Below, piece by piece: positions 1-5,224 of a stretch of DNA of 7,799 nucleotides. The stretch spans positions 1 through 7,799 of the forward strand of contig CAMKMR010000075.1 in NCBI GenBank assembly GCA_946413945.1, in the 5' to 3' direction. Source of the DNA: an uncultured Lachnospiraceae bacterium (GTDB lineage: Bacteria; Bacillota; Clostridia; Lachnospirales; Lachnospiraceae). Made by a program: the position numbers and the translations under genes. The notes under the pieces are model-generated. The model was given only the letters and a program-made list of their open reading frames with translations. It was not told where the DNA came from and did not search any database. Position 1 is the stretch's first letter, and each line of letters begins with the position of its first letter.

Positions 1-84
1 TGCCTTTGCCTGAATAGATTCTAACACAAAACCCACAAGAATAGCTACAATAGTAATTGTTAAAATTTTGATTGATTTTCTCAT
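1..84 (-). CDS. N-terminus of a secreted protein (signal peptide only, partial)
   Basis: An ATG at 84-82 opens a frame that stays open to the window edge, giving 28 codons. The start is supported by AGGAGAT at 97-91, seven bases upstream of the ATG. The peptide has the three parts of a Sec signal peptide: a basic start (MRKSIK), a hydrophobic stretch of about 15 residues (ILTITIVAILVGFVL), and a polar end ESIQAKA, where AKA fits a signal peptidase I cleavage site. No lipobox cysteine is visible, so a cleaved secreted or wall-associated protein is more likely than a lipoprotein. The mature domain lies outside the window, so its function cannot be told. It lies downstream of merR in the same direction, 250 bp away. 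Confidence 0.6.
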   Translation of the reverse strand, partial: MRKSIKILTITIVAILVGFVLESIQAKA

Positions 85-176
85 AAATTGATCTCCTTTA
101 TATTATATATTTTTTGTTTGTTTCACCTTACATGTACATAATATAAAATCCTAAAGAATAAATCGTCGTTTTAACA

Positions 177-210
177 TTACAAAATATTACATTTCTGTAA
201 TCTATTGTAA
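177..210. repeat. Nested perfect inverted repeat (operator-like or hairpin)
   Basis: The 34 bp are organised symmetrically: TTACAA (177-182), 3 nt, ATTACA (186-191), TTTC loop, TGTAAT (196-201), 3 nt, TTGTAA (205-210). Both the outer and the inner 6-bp pairs are perfect and the internal loop is symmetric. The element lies 93-126 bp upstream of the start codon at 84, so it could be a double operator for a dimeric regulator of that gene. It could also fold as an AU-rich hairpin downstream of merR. There is no U-run typical of a terminator. Confidence 0.5.
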
Positions 211-280
211 ATTTAATGAGAATAAAAAATAATGCCTCATATCAAGAGATTTATCCGGAAAAAGCACCTTCTTTCCTGTC

Positions 281-343
281 ATTAGTTAACATAAAAATGG
301 ACCTAGGGGTCTGTCCCCCTGGTCCATTTTTATGTTAACTAAT
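281..343. repeat. Inverted-repeat element, copy 1 (long hairpin)
   Basis: Perfect 23-bp arms at 281-303 and 321-343 are followed inward by a second stem, AGGGG (305-309) with CCCCT (316-320), leaving one bulged T (304) and a 6-nt loop. Together they form a 28-bp hairpin. The right arm overlaps the 3' end of the merR gene (stop codon 335-337). The core CATAAAAATGGACC and the central GGGG..CTGTCCCC recur at 2969-3014 and, decayed, near 1109 and 1271-1325. It resembles REP-like or MITE-like dispersed palindromes. No target-site duplication could be identified with confidence. Confidence 0.85.
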
Positions 344-1066
344 GCAGTAAATTTCGATTGCTTTTGAGGCAAATACACCTGTGTCTTCGCCACCGGCTTT
401 ATCGATATTATCTCTCATTTCCCCCTCTGCAGCGTAGGCCTTGCCAAGCCCTGAAAGGATTTCATTTGTACAATTATACATATTCTTAGAAATGAAATCC
501 TGAAGTTTTTTTACCTGTTTTTGAGGAATTTCATCAGAAGGATCCATTTCCTTCATGCCTCCAAACTCAGTGAAGATAAGCATAAGGTCCTTCATCAGGT
601 TCTTATTATCCGCGTCAGTCCTGCCCTTGTTTTTTTCTTCATATTCTTTATAAGCCTCGGTATTTCCCCAGGTTTCCTTTGCCTTTTTTGCATATTCATC
701 CATTTTCTCTTTATCAAATGCTGTAAAATCCATAACTTTATTAACTCCTATCTCTTTTATTCCACGAGCCAGATTAAGAAGATTGTCGATGTGTTCCCTC
801 TTCAGTGTCAGAAGTTCTATCTGCTGTTCCACCGCCTTTTTCTTATCGAAAGAAGGACTATCAATGATCTTTTTTATATCTTTTAAAGGAAATTCCAATT
901 CTTTGAAAAGAAGTATCATTTGTAATCTTTCAATGGCTGCATCGTCATACAGTCTGTAGTCTGCGTCAGTATATCCTGCAGGTTTTAATAAGCCTATACT
1001 GTCGTAATACTGGAGGGTGCGTATACTCACTCCCGAAAGCTTACTTACTTCATTTATCTTCATCAT
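335..1066 (-). CDS. MerR-family transcriptional activator with TipAS drug-binding domain (Mta/TipA-like)
   Basis: This 243-residue protein has the build of TipA-L and Mta regulators, which sense hydrophobic compounds and activate promoters with an over-long spacer. Residues 3-40 form a MerR winged helix-turn-helix (INEVSKLSGVSIRTLQYYDS, then IGLLKP and DYRLY). A dimerisation coiled coil follows at about 75-110, and the TipAS domain covers about 120-241, recognised by W133 with EAYKEY after it and by the end GKAYAAEGEMRDNIDKAG...AIEIYC. The start at 1066 is favoured over the next-codon ATG because AGGAGG (1080-1075) is then 7-8 nt away. The last codons Ile-Ser-stop come from an inverted-repeat element, just after the natural IYC end of the TipAS domain. 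No efflux pump lies next to it, so the target genes are unknown. A MerR-type promoter lies about 290 bp upstream. Confidence 0.9.
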   Translation of the reverse strand: MMKINEVSKLSGVSIRTLQYYDSIGLLKPAGYTDADYRLYDDAAIERLQMILLFKELEFPLKDIKKIIDSPSFDKKKAVEQQIELLTLKREHIDNLLNLARGIKEIGVNKVMDFTAFDKEKMDEYAKKAKETWGNTEAYKEYEEKNKGRTDADNKNLMKDLMLIFTEFGGMKEMDPSDEIPQKQVKKLQDFISKNMYNCTNEILSGLGKAYAAEGEMRDNIDKAGGEDTGVFASKAIEIYCIS

Positions 1067-1108
1067 ATCCGTTTCCTCCTAAAGGATTTCCATCCTCATT
1101 CTATCTGA

Positions 1109-1126
1109 CATAAAAATGATCCTTAG
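1109..1126. repeat. Partial copy of the inverted-repeat element arm
   Basis: ACATAAAAATGATCCTTAG starting at 1109 resembles the arm CATAAAAATGGACCTAGG of the intact copies with a few changes. No partner arm is adjacent. It lies between the merR ribosome binding site and the GC-rich tandem repeats. Confidence 0.4.
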
Positions 1127-1136
1127 CTCCACGTAT

Positions 1137-1270
1137 CACCACCGCATTCCTGAGCCATACGCCCCCAGAACACCACCTCATTTCTGAGCCATACGCCCCC
1201 GGAACACCACCTCATTCCGCAGCCTACGCCCCCGGAACACCACCTCATTCCTGAGCCTACGTCCCAGGAA
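1137..1270. repeat. GC-rich tandem repeat, four units of 33-34 bp
   Basis: Four head-to-tail units occupy 1137-1170, 1171-1204, 1205-1237 and 1238-1270. The unit begins CACCACCTCATTCCTGAGCC and ends TACGCCCCCGGAA. Units 1 and 2 are 34 bp; units 3 and 4 lack one base. The array is clearly richer in G+C than the AT-rich DNA on both sides. The unit lengths differ by one base, so no single reading frame is kept, which argues against a coding role. It lies in the probable 5' untranslated region of merR, flanked by decayed copies of the inverted-repeat element. Confidence 0.85.
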
Positions 1271-1325
1271 AATAGACCTGAGGTACTGTCCCCCCATAGC
1301 TCATTCCCCTATGGCACATTTATTA
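1268..1325. repeat. Decayed copy of the inverted-repeat element
   Basis: AAAATAGACCTGAGGTACTG followed by TCCCCCC (1269-1295) matches AAAATGGACCTAGGGGTCTG plus TCCCCC of copy 1 with a few substitutions. Further on, CCCCTATGGCACATTTATT (1306-1324) resembles the right arm CCCCTAGGTCCATTTTTATG. Between them lies a small stem, CCATAG/CTATGG (1294-1299, 1309-1314). I read this as an old, damaged full copy. The left half is a convincing match; the right half is less certain. Confidence 0.5.
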
Positions 1326-1337
1326 GAGTGGCGTCAT
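1323..1337 (-). other. Four-codon ORF after the MerR-type promoter (leader or remnant)
   Basis: On the minus strand GAGG (1348-1345) is followed seven bases later by ATG ACG CCA CTC TAA (Met-Thr-Pro-Leu-stop). It would lie about 15 nt downstream of the predicted transcription start of the promoter at 1359-1389. It may be a leader peptide, the broken start of a former target gene whose continuation was replaced by repeat DNA, or chance. Confidence 0.2.
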
Positions 1338-1358
1338 CTTTATACCTCGTGTAACTTT

Positions 1359-1389
1359 AATATAAACTATCACGTAACGTAGGAGTCAA
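1359..1389 (-). promoter_or_regulatory. MerR-type promoter with 19-bp spacer and ACGT dyad
   Basis: Read on the minus strand, -35 TTGACT (1389-1384) and -10 TATATT (1364-1359) are separated by 19 bp, the over-long spacer typical of promoters activated by MerR-family proteins. The spacer contains CTACGTTACGTGATAG, with the ACGT-N-ACGT dyad core known from TipA/Mta-class operators. It points toward merR, so autoregulation by the TipAS regulator is the simplest reading. Transcription would begin near 1352, leaving an unusually long leader of about 285 nt. Confidence 0.7.
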
Positions 1390-1496
1390 TATTTTTTTCT
1401 ACATTTCTCTCAACATTTTTCATTTTTTCTCAACTATATTTTTTTCGCCGACTTTATTTTTTATCTGTTTTTATTTCATTCATTCGTTTATCATTA

Positions 1497-1643
1497 TTTA
1501 ATCCTTGCCTGAATTATACTCCGAAATTCTGTATATGAACCTTCCTCGGCGTGAAGCCTCACACAATCTAAAGTCACGAGTGTGCGGCGGCAATTCATCA
1601 ACGAATTATTAAATCCTTACCTGAAACATTCTCCGACATTCTC
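1497..1643. repeat. Imperfect direct repeat, about 110 bp apart, in the merR-lipoprotein gap
   Basis: TTTAATCCTTGCCTGAATTA with CTCCGAAATTCT after it (1497-1530) is repeated imperfectly as TTAAATCCTTACCTGAAACATTCTCCGACATTCTC (split here as positions 1609-1643). The sequence before each copy (TTCATTCATTCGTTT and ATTCATCAACGAATT) is also related. The intervening 75 bp are more GC-rich. They contain a 34-codon open frame on the minus strand (1598-1494, beginning MNCRRTLVTLDCVRLH) and a 25-codon frame on the plus strand (1535-1612, beginning MNLPRREASHNLK). Neither has a good ribosome binding site. It may be a piece of a dispersed repeat family. Outside this region, 1390-1496 is plain AT-rich DNA in which I see nothing further. 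Confidence 0.5.
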
Positions 1644-1657
1644 AACCTCACTCTGAC

Positions 1658-2902
1658 CTACTCAAATTTACTATAATCAAACTCAGTTATTTTAGGATCA
1701 TATTCGCCGTCATCATTATATTCGCTGTAAATATATAATCTCTTTTCTTCCCTGTTCCATTTAACTTTACTAAAGTAGCGCCAAAGCGCTGCACAGCTGT
1801 CATCCTCGTCATCAAAATCATTATAAGGATAATACCTGCCATAACTTGCTTTAAAATCCGCCATCCAGCAATCTATTGTATCTTCATCCCCTCCATCATT
1901 ATTAGCATCCAGCTTCTGGGATTTTGTCTGCATAAAATGAACCAGATCCGTATGGCCAAGCGCCCAGGTGGTATCGATATGATAGTACTTTCCCTTTATC
2001 CTTACTATGGACCAGCAATGTCCATTATTAGTTACCGTTCCAGCATCAACGCCCGCCTGAGTCAGAAGATAGGTATATGTCATAGCAAATTCTCCACAAA
2101 TCCCGCTCTTAGTTTTTAAAACATGCATCACCCCGCCCCATTCAGAGTAATCCTCGTAATAGTAAAAGTTGTCCTGAAAATAAATATACAAAGCTAAAGC
2201 CTTTTCGAAATCGGAATAATCATCCTCAAGCACTTCATTTAAGATCTTCTCGGTTTCATTTTTTTGTATCTCGATTTTTTCTTTCAATTCTTCCGTTGAA
2301 ATTTTATAAGTAAAATGTACCGTACCATCTTCTACTTCCTGATCCCATGGCATATCCAGCCACTCAGCAACAGCAGGCAGGTTATCCGGTATAAGAACAT
2401 AATAAATGTAGCTAAATACCTCTTTATCCGGACATTCAAATTCTGTGCGTCCTTCCAGCAAAGCATCGATAAAACCATTCCAGTATTTTTCAATATCTTC
2501 AATACCACATTCTCTTTCAAGATCATTCATAGCCCTCATGTTAAAAATATAATGGCTTTCTTTCTTTTTTTGCTGCTTTATAAATGTATAGTCATTAAAA
2601 TATTCCATAAGACTCGCTTCAGTCTCATGATTTTTAGCTTCATCCTTCGCTGCGCCATCACCGTCATATCTACCGTCAATCGCAGTGCCATCACCATTAA
2701 TACTGTCATTTTTAAAGCTATCATTTCCTGTTTCCCCATCCTTTGTAGCGTCACTTTCACTAGTTACCCTAGCGCTCGTCTCTTCAGTCTGACTAGCTAC
2801 AGTAGTCTTTTCATTATTTTCCTTATTAGTTGTTTTACACCCCACAAATGTTGACATCACAATACCCATGCATAGAAATGCCGATAAAAATTTTTTCTTC
2901 AT
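1658..2902 (-). CDS. Lipoprotein with transglutaminase-like domain
   Basis: The start is placed at 2902 because the AGGAG at 2913-2909 abuts an upstream ATG at 2908 with no spacing but is six bases from this one; the product is then 414 residues. Residues 1-22 form a lipoprotein signal peptide (MKKKFLSAF...TFVGC), with Cys22 as the lipid-attachment residue, though Phe at -3 is not ideal. A flexible Ser/Thr/Asn/Asp/Gly-rich linker follows to about 95, then a helical region, then a transglutaminase-like fold. The catalytic triad can be read as Cys269 (SGICGEF), His295 (NNGHCWSIV) and Asp310 (YYHIDTTW). Such bacterial domains are usually thiol peptidases or cross-linking enzymes, acting here on the outer face of the membrane. 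The substrate cannot be inferred. The acidic C-terminal part has an NDFDDEDD run. The gene stands alone, with over 160 bp on each side. Confidence 0.85.
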   Translation of the reverse strand: MKKKFLSAFLCMGIVMSTFVGCKTTNKENNEKTTVASQTEETSARVTSESDATKDGETGNDSFKNDSINGDGTAIDGRYDGDGAAKDEAKNHETEASLMEYFNDYTFIKQQKKKESHYIFNMRAMNDLERECGIEDIEKYWNGFIDALLEGRTEFECPDKEVFSYIYYVLIPDNLPAVAEWLDMPWDQEVEDGTVHFTYKISTEELKEKIEIQKNETEKILNEVLEDDYSDFEKALALYIYFQDNFYYYEDYSEWGGVMHVLKTKSGICGEFAMTYTYLLTQAGVDAGTVTNNGHCWSIVRIKGKYYHIDTTWALGHTDLVHFMQTKSQKLDANNDGGDEDTIDCWMADFKASYGRYYPYNDFDDEDDSCAALWRYFSKVKWNREEKRLYIYSEYNDDGEYDPKITEFDYSKFE

Positions 2903-2908
2903 ACTCAT

Positions 2909-2913
2909 CTCCT
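2909..2913 (-). promoter_or_regulatory. Ribosome binding site that decides the lipoprotein start
   Basis: AGGAG on the minus strand directly touches the ATG at 2908-2906 (spacing zero) and lies six bases from the ATG at 2902-2900. The second spacing is functional, and translation from there begins MKKK, a normal signal peptide start. The longer reading adds only Met-Ser. Confidence 0.7.
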
Positions 2914-2968
2914 ATAATTTATGATATATGATTCTATCTTATTTTTTCTTTTTGTTTATTAATTTTTC

Positions 2969-3014
2969 CATAAAAATGGACCTAGGGGGACAGTCCCCTA
3001 GGTCCATTTTTATG
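2969..3014. repeat. Inverted-repeat element, copy 2 (perfect 20-bp hairpin)
   Basis: CATAAAAATGGACCTAGGGG (2969-2988) is followed by a 6-nt GACAGT loop and its exact complement at 2995-3014. The core is shared with copy 1 at 281-343, but the outer ATTAGTTAA extension is absent. It lies in the gap between the DUF5692-like gene terminator and the lipoprotein start. It lacks a U-tract on either side, so a primary terminator function is unlikely. The perfect arms suggest recent arrival or ongoing selection. Confidence 0.9.
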
Positions 3015-3020
3015 TAAACC

Positions 3021-3053
3021 AAACAAAAAGCACCCGCTAAAAAAGCAGGTGCC
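3021..3053 (-). terminator. Intrinsic terminator of the DUF5692-like gene
   Basis: On the minus strand GCACCTGC (3052-3045), a 7-nt loop of mostly T, and GCGGGTGC (3037-3030) form an 8-bp stem with one T-G pair. The stem is followed at once by TTTTTGTTT. It lies 15 nt after the stop codon at 3068, the expected place for a Rho-independent terminator. Confidence 0.9.
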
Positions 3054-3067
3054 ACGTCTAATCTTAA

Positions 3068-4183
3068 TTATTCTATTACTGCGCGATCTAATGCTTCTGT
3101 ATGATCCTTTGTTCCAACGAAAACTTCGTTTGAATATGGATTCTTACCGATTCTTATAGCATTTCTGATTATCACTGCTATACAAAGAACATTTATCGCA
3201 AGAGCCATCATAGCCACAAACCCCTGCATTGAAGGGTCTGCTGTAATACCCATTTCTGCCATAGCCTGATTTGCAGCGATTGTCTTACCCTGACCAGCAT
3301 TGTAGATTGCAATAGCCTTGTCATAAAGTGCCATAGTTGAAATGCCAGCTTCGGTTGCTCCCTTATAAACACGAGGAAGTACAGCCGCAAATCTACCGCT
3401 AAGCTGGAAAAGTGGAACCACCTGAGCCCACATGCACCAGATTGCCAGTGTGTTGGCACGGTTCTGGATCCAAGCACCCTTGTTCCAAAGTGCATTTGCA
3501 AATGTTGGAGCAAGAAGAAGTGCTACACCGCAATACCATGTATGAGTTGGAAGATTGAGATATGTATACTCAAAATTCCATACATCATAAGCTAAAATGA
3601 ACCAGATTGTCATATCAGGCCAGAGCATGTCTGACTGATTCTTATCCTTTGATGTATAAAGGTGAACACAGCCTGTCATACAGAAAATGTTGATCATTCC
3701 GGCAAGGGCATTTACTACATTCCACCATCCGCCGTAAATGAATACGCCTTCATTTGAACACCACCAGGCACCTGAGAAGTCACCTGTGATCTTATACGCC
3801 GCAAGAGCTGATTCCATATCAGATACATTTGCGATCATGATATTTGCTGCAACGATAAACCATGGCCACCATTTGAACCATTTTTCTTTACCGATGCCCC
3901 ATTTATACTTGATCATCATGAAACCTACGCATCCAATATCAGCTGCATAAAGTTTAAAGTAATGGAACCATCCATCCATATAAGCTACAGTTGGATTTGA
4001 CGCACCTCCAAACAAATTGAAGTGTGCAAGAATAAAGTAAATTGTAAGAATTGCTGGGATGATAACAAATATTACCATGCCGCCAACTTTGGTACGACGA
4101 CCAAGCTCATTCATTACGATAAGACCGGCAAATACAAGGCACCAGCCAAGAATCTGCCATAAATTGGTAATTTGGAAAAACAT
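3068..4183 (-). CDS. Polytopic membrane protein of unknown function, DUF5692-like
   Basis: The 371-residue product is an integral membrane protein with about eight or nine hydrophobic segments, near residues 8-25, 34-55, 74-92, 104-120, 149-175, 189-203, 214-233, 243-260 and 318-342. It is very rich in tryptophan and aromatics (WFKWWPWF at 102-109, GAWWCSNEG at 138-146, GGWWNVVNA at 151-159). The overall pattern, starting MFFQ...W...NELGRRTKVGG, matches my memory of the DUF5692 family found in Lachnospiraceae and related gut bacteria; no function is known for it. A loop of about 55 residues (264-318, Ala-rich) precedes the last helix, and the tail is hydrophilic. The start is supported by AGGAGG (4196-4191) seven bases from the ATG. 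Its own promoter and terminator make it a single-gene transcript. The family name should be checked by a domain search. Confidence 0.8.
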   Translation of the reverse strand: MFFQITNLWQILGWCLVFAGLIVMNELGRRTKVGGMVIFVIIPAILTIYFILAHFNLFGGASNPTVAYMDGWFHYFKLYAADIGCVGFMMIKYKWGIGKEKWFKWWPWFIVAANIMIANVSDMESALAAYKITGDFSGAWWCSNEGVFIYGGWWNVVNALAGMINIFCMTGCVHLYTSKDKNQSDMLWPDMTIWFILAYDVWNFEYTYLNLPTHTWYCGVALLLAPTFANALWNKGAWIQNRANTLAIWCMWAQVVPLFQLSGRFAAVLPRVYKGATEAGISTMALYDKAIAIYNAGQGKTIAANQAMAEMGITADPSMQGFVAMMALAINVLCIAVIIRNAIRIGKNPYSNEVFVGTKDHTEALDRAVIE

Positions 4184-4216
4184 TTACCCGCCTCCTTATT
4201 ATTTCATTGAAGAAAG

Positions 4217-4241
4217 AAACTGATCTCCCCTCCCTCAGTTT
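4217..4241 (-). promoter_or_regulatory. Hairpin at the 5' end of the DUF5692-like transcript
   Basis: AAACTGA and TCAGTTT pair perfectly over 7 bp (4241-4235 with 4223-4217) around an 11-nt purine loop, GGGAGGGGAGA on the transcript strand. The predicted transcription start (about 4237) falls within the first arm, so the leader RNA would begin with this stem-loop. Such 5' hairpins often stabilise mRNAs. The G-rich loop also resembles a Shine-Dalgarno sequence. A regulatory role is an inference. Confidence 0.4.
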
Positions 4242-4243
4242 TT

Positions 4244-4272
4244 ATTATAAAGAAACGGGCCAATAATAACAA
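4244..4272 (-). promoter_or_regulatory. Sigma-A type promoter of the DUF5692-like gene
   Basis: On the minus strand -35 TTGTTA (4272-4267) and a perfect -10 TATAAT (4249-4244) are spaced by 17 bp. The start codon follows about 54 bp after the expected transcription start, with a strong ribosome binding site. Confidence 0.75.
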
Positions 4273-4279
4273 TGTTTTA

Positions 4280-4456
4280 TACTACAAATTCAACTAAAAA
4301 ATATGTTAAAAACGACTAAAAACAGTAATTTTATCCAAACAAAAAGCATCATGATCTTCTAATACTTCTCTTAATTCCGGCTAAATGTATCGCTATACAA
4401 TTCCCCACTTCCTCGCTTTCATATCCCCCTTTAATGAATTAGCTAAAATATTCTAC
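4280..4456. other. Non-coding gap, possibly with a gene remnant
   Basis: No intact gene or clear terminator is visible after the small membrane-protein gene that ends at 4457. On the minus strand, short frames broken by stops run through the gap, for example NCIAIHLAGIKRSIRRS, and in another frame ELREVLEDHDAFCLDKITVF. These could be the frameshifted remains of one gene. CCAAACAAAAAGCA at 4335-4348 is identical to 3019-3032, the tail of the DUF5692 terminator. Confidence 0.25.
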
Positions 4457-4954
4457 TTATTTTGCCTGAAGTTCATCCTTCCCATCGCTCTTCCTTGCGA
4501 GGTAAAGAATAAATGATCCCATCGTAATTATCAGTAAGATGACAGGCCATCCCAAAAATGTAAGCGTGGCTAGAAATGTCGGTCTTATATCATACCCTAT
4601 TCCAATTAACAAAAGAAGTGCATAGATATTTACGATAAATATCATTACTGAAAGAACTATAGCAACAAACGAATAGAAGATTCTGAAAAATGTTCCTGTC
4701 TCCTTTATTCTTGCTATTAAATCCCTAAATACTTTTTTATAGAAGAAATATACAAAAACTAAAAAAACTGCCAGCCCAAGAATATAAAACAAATAATTAT
4801 ATTCATAAATGGTCCCGCCAAAAAAGAAGCTGTGATTATAACCTATCTTTTTTTTTCCAATAAGCTGGATCAGGATTCCCAAAACATCTACTGCCGCTCC
4901 TGCTAAAAAAAATATGATTTCAAATAAAAAAATCCTAAAACTAATTTTTTTCAT
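4457..4954 (-). CDS. Small four-helix membrane protein, unknown function
   Basis: I do not recognise a family. The 165-residue product has four hydrophobic segments at about 7-32, 53-72, 90-119 and 127-152. There are charged turns between them (GKKKIGYN at 33-40, KKVFRDLIARIKETG at 73-87), and the basic residues suggest that the N-terminus and the loop at 73-87 are cytoplasmic. The C-terminal tail ARKSDGKDELQAK is hydrophilic. There is no signal peptide cleavage motif and no catalytic motif. The start is supported by GGAGAA (4966-4961) six bases upstream of the ATG. No separate promoter is obvious: the region before it is an array of hairpin repeats following the ylmH-like gene, so it may depend on transcription through those repeats. 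Confidence 0.75.
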   Translation of the reverse strand: MKKISFRIFLFEIIFFLAGAAVDVLGILIQLIGKKKIGYNHSFFFGGTIYEYNYLFYILGLAVFLVFVYFFYKKVFRDLIARIKETGTFFRIFYSFVAIVLSVMIFIVNIYALLLLIGIGYDIRPTFLATLTFLGWPVILLIITMGSFILYLARKSDGKDELQAK

Positions 4955-4977
4955 TTTCCCTTCTCCAAACTTGGATA

Positions 4978-5211
4978 CAGAGCTATCAAAAGCCCTGCAT
5001 CTTATTTTCTCACAAAAGGCCTTTTAAGAAGCCTTCCATCTCTTTTTCTCACAAAAAGCCTTTTAAAAAGCCTTCCATCTCTTTTTCTCACAAAAGGCCT
5101 TTTAAGAAGCCTTCCATCTCGTTCTCTAACAAAAAGCCTTTCAAAAGCCTTCCATCTATTTTTCTCACAAAAGGCCTTTTAAAAAGCCTTCCATCTCGTT
5201 CTCTCAAAAAG
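4978..5211. repeat. Array of 39-bp hairpin-forming tandem repeats
   Basis: Five full units (4998-5036, 5037-5075, 5076-5114, 5115-5152, 5153-5191) each begin CATCT and run on with TTTTCTCACAAAAGGCCTTT and a closing GAAGCCTTC or close variant. Four are 39 bp and one is 38 bp. A partial unit follows to 5211. A degenerate sixth hairpin, CAGAGCT...AGCCCTG (4978-4997), lies at the other end. On the transcript strand most units hold an imperfect dyad (AAGGCTTCTTAAAAGGCCTT) followed by T-rich sequence, much like weak terminators in series. The array fills the gap between the ylmH-like gene and the small membrane-protein gene. It has no spacers and is not CRISPR. Confidence 0.9.
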
Positions 5212-5224
5212 CTGATCCCCCCCT

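Noticed and set aside
97..170. Sigma-A promoter for the secreted-protein gene
   Set aside because: TATATT and TATTAT occur near 137-144 on the minus strand, but no acceptable -35 box is found at 16-18 bp.
521..886. Plus-strand open frame of 121 codons
   Set aside because: Antisense to the merR gene; the Phe/Ile-rich product reflects the Lys/Glu-rich coding strand.
1137..1270. CRISPR or coding repeat
   Set aside because: There are no spacers, and the 33/34-bp mix breaks every frame.
2315..2854. Plus-strand open frame of 179 codons
   Set aside because: It lies wholly inside the lipoprotein gene on the other strand, has no ribosome binding site and a composition typical of an antisense shadow.
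2969..3014. Intrinsic terminator for the DUF5692-like gene
   Set aside because: The hairpin lacks a U-run on either side, and a classic terminator with T-tract already lies at 3021-3053.
4978..5211. CRISPR-like regular repeats
   Set aside because: The units are directly abutting with no unique spacers, and no cas genes are present.
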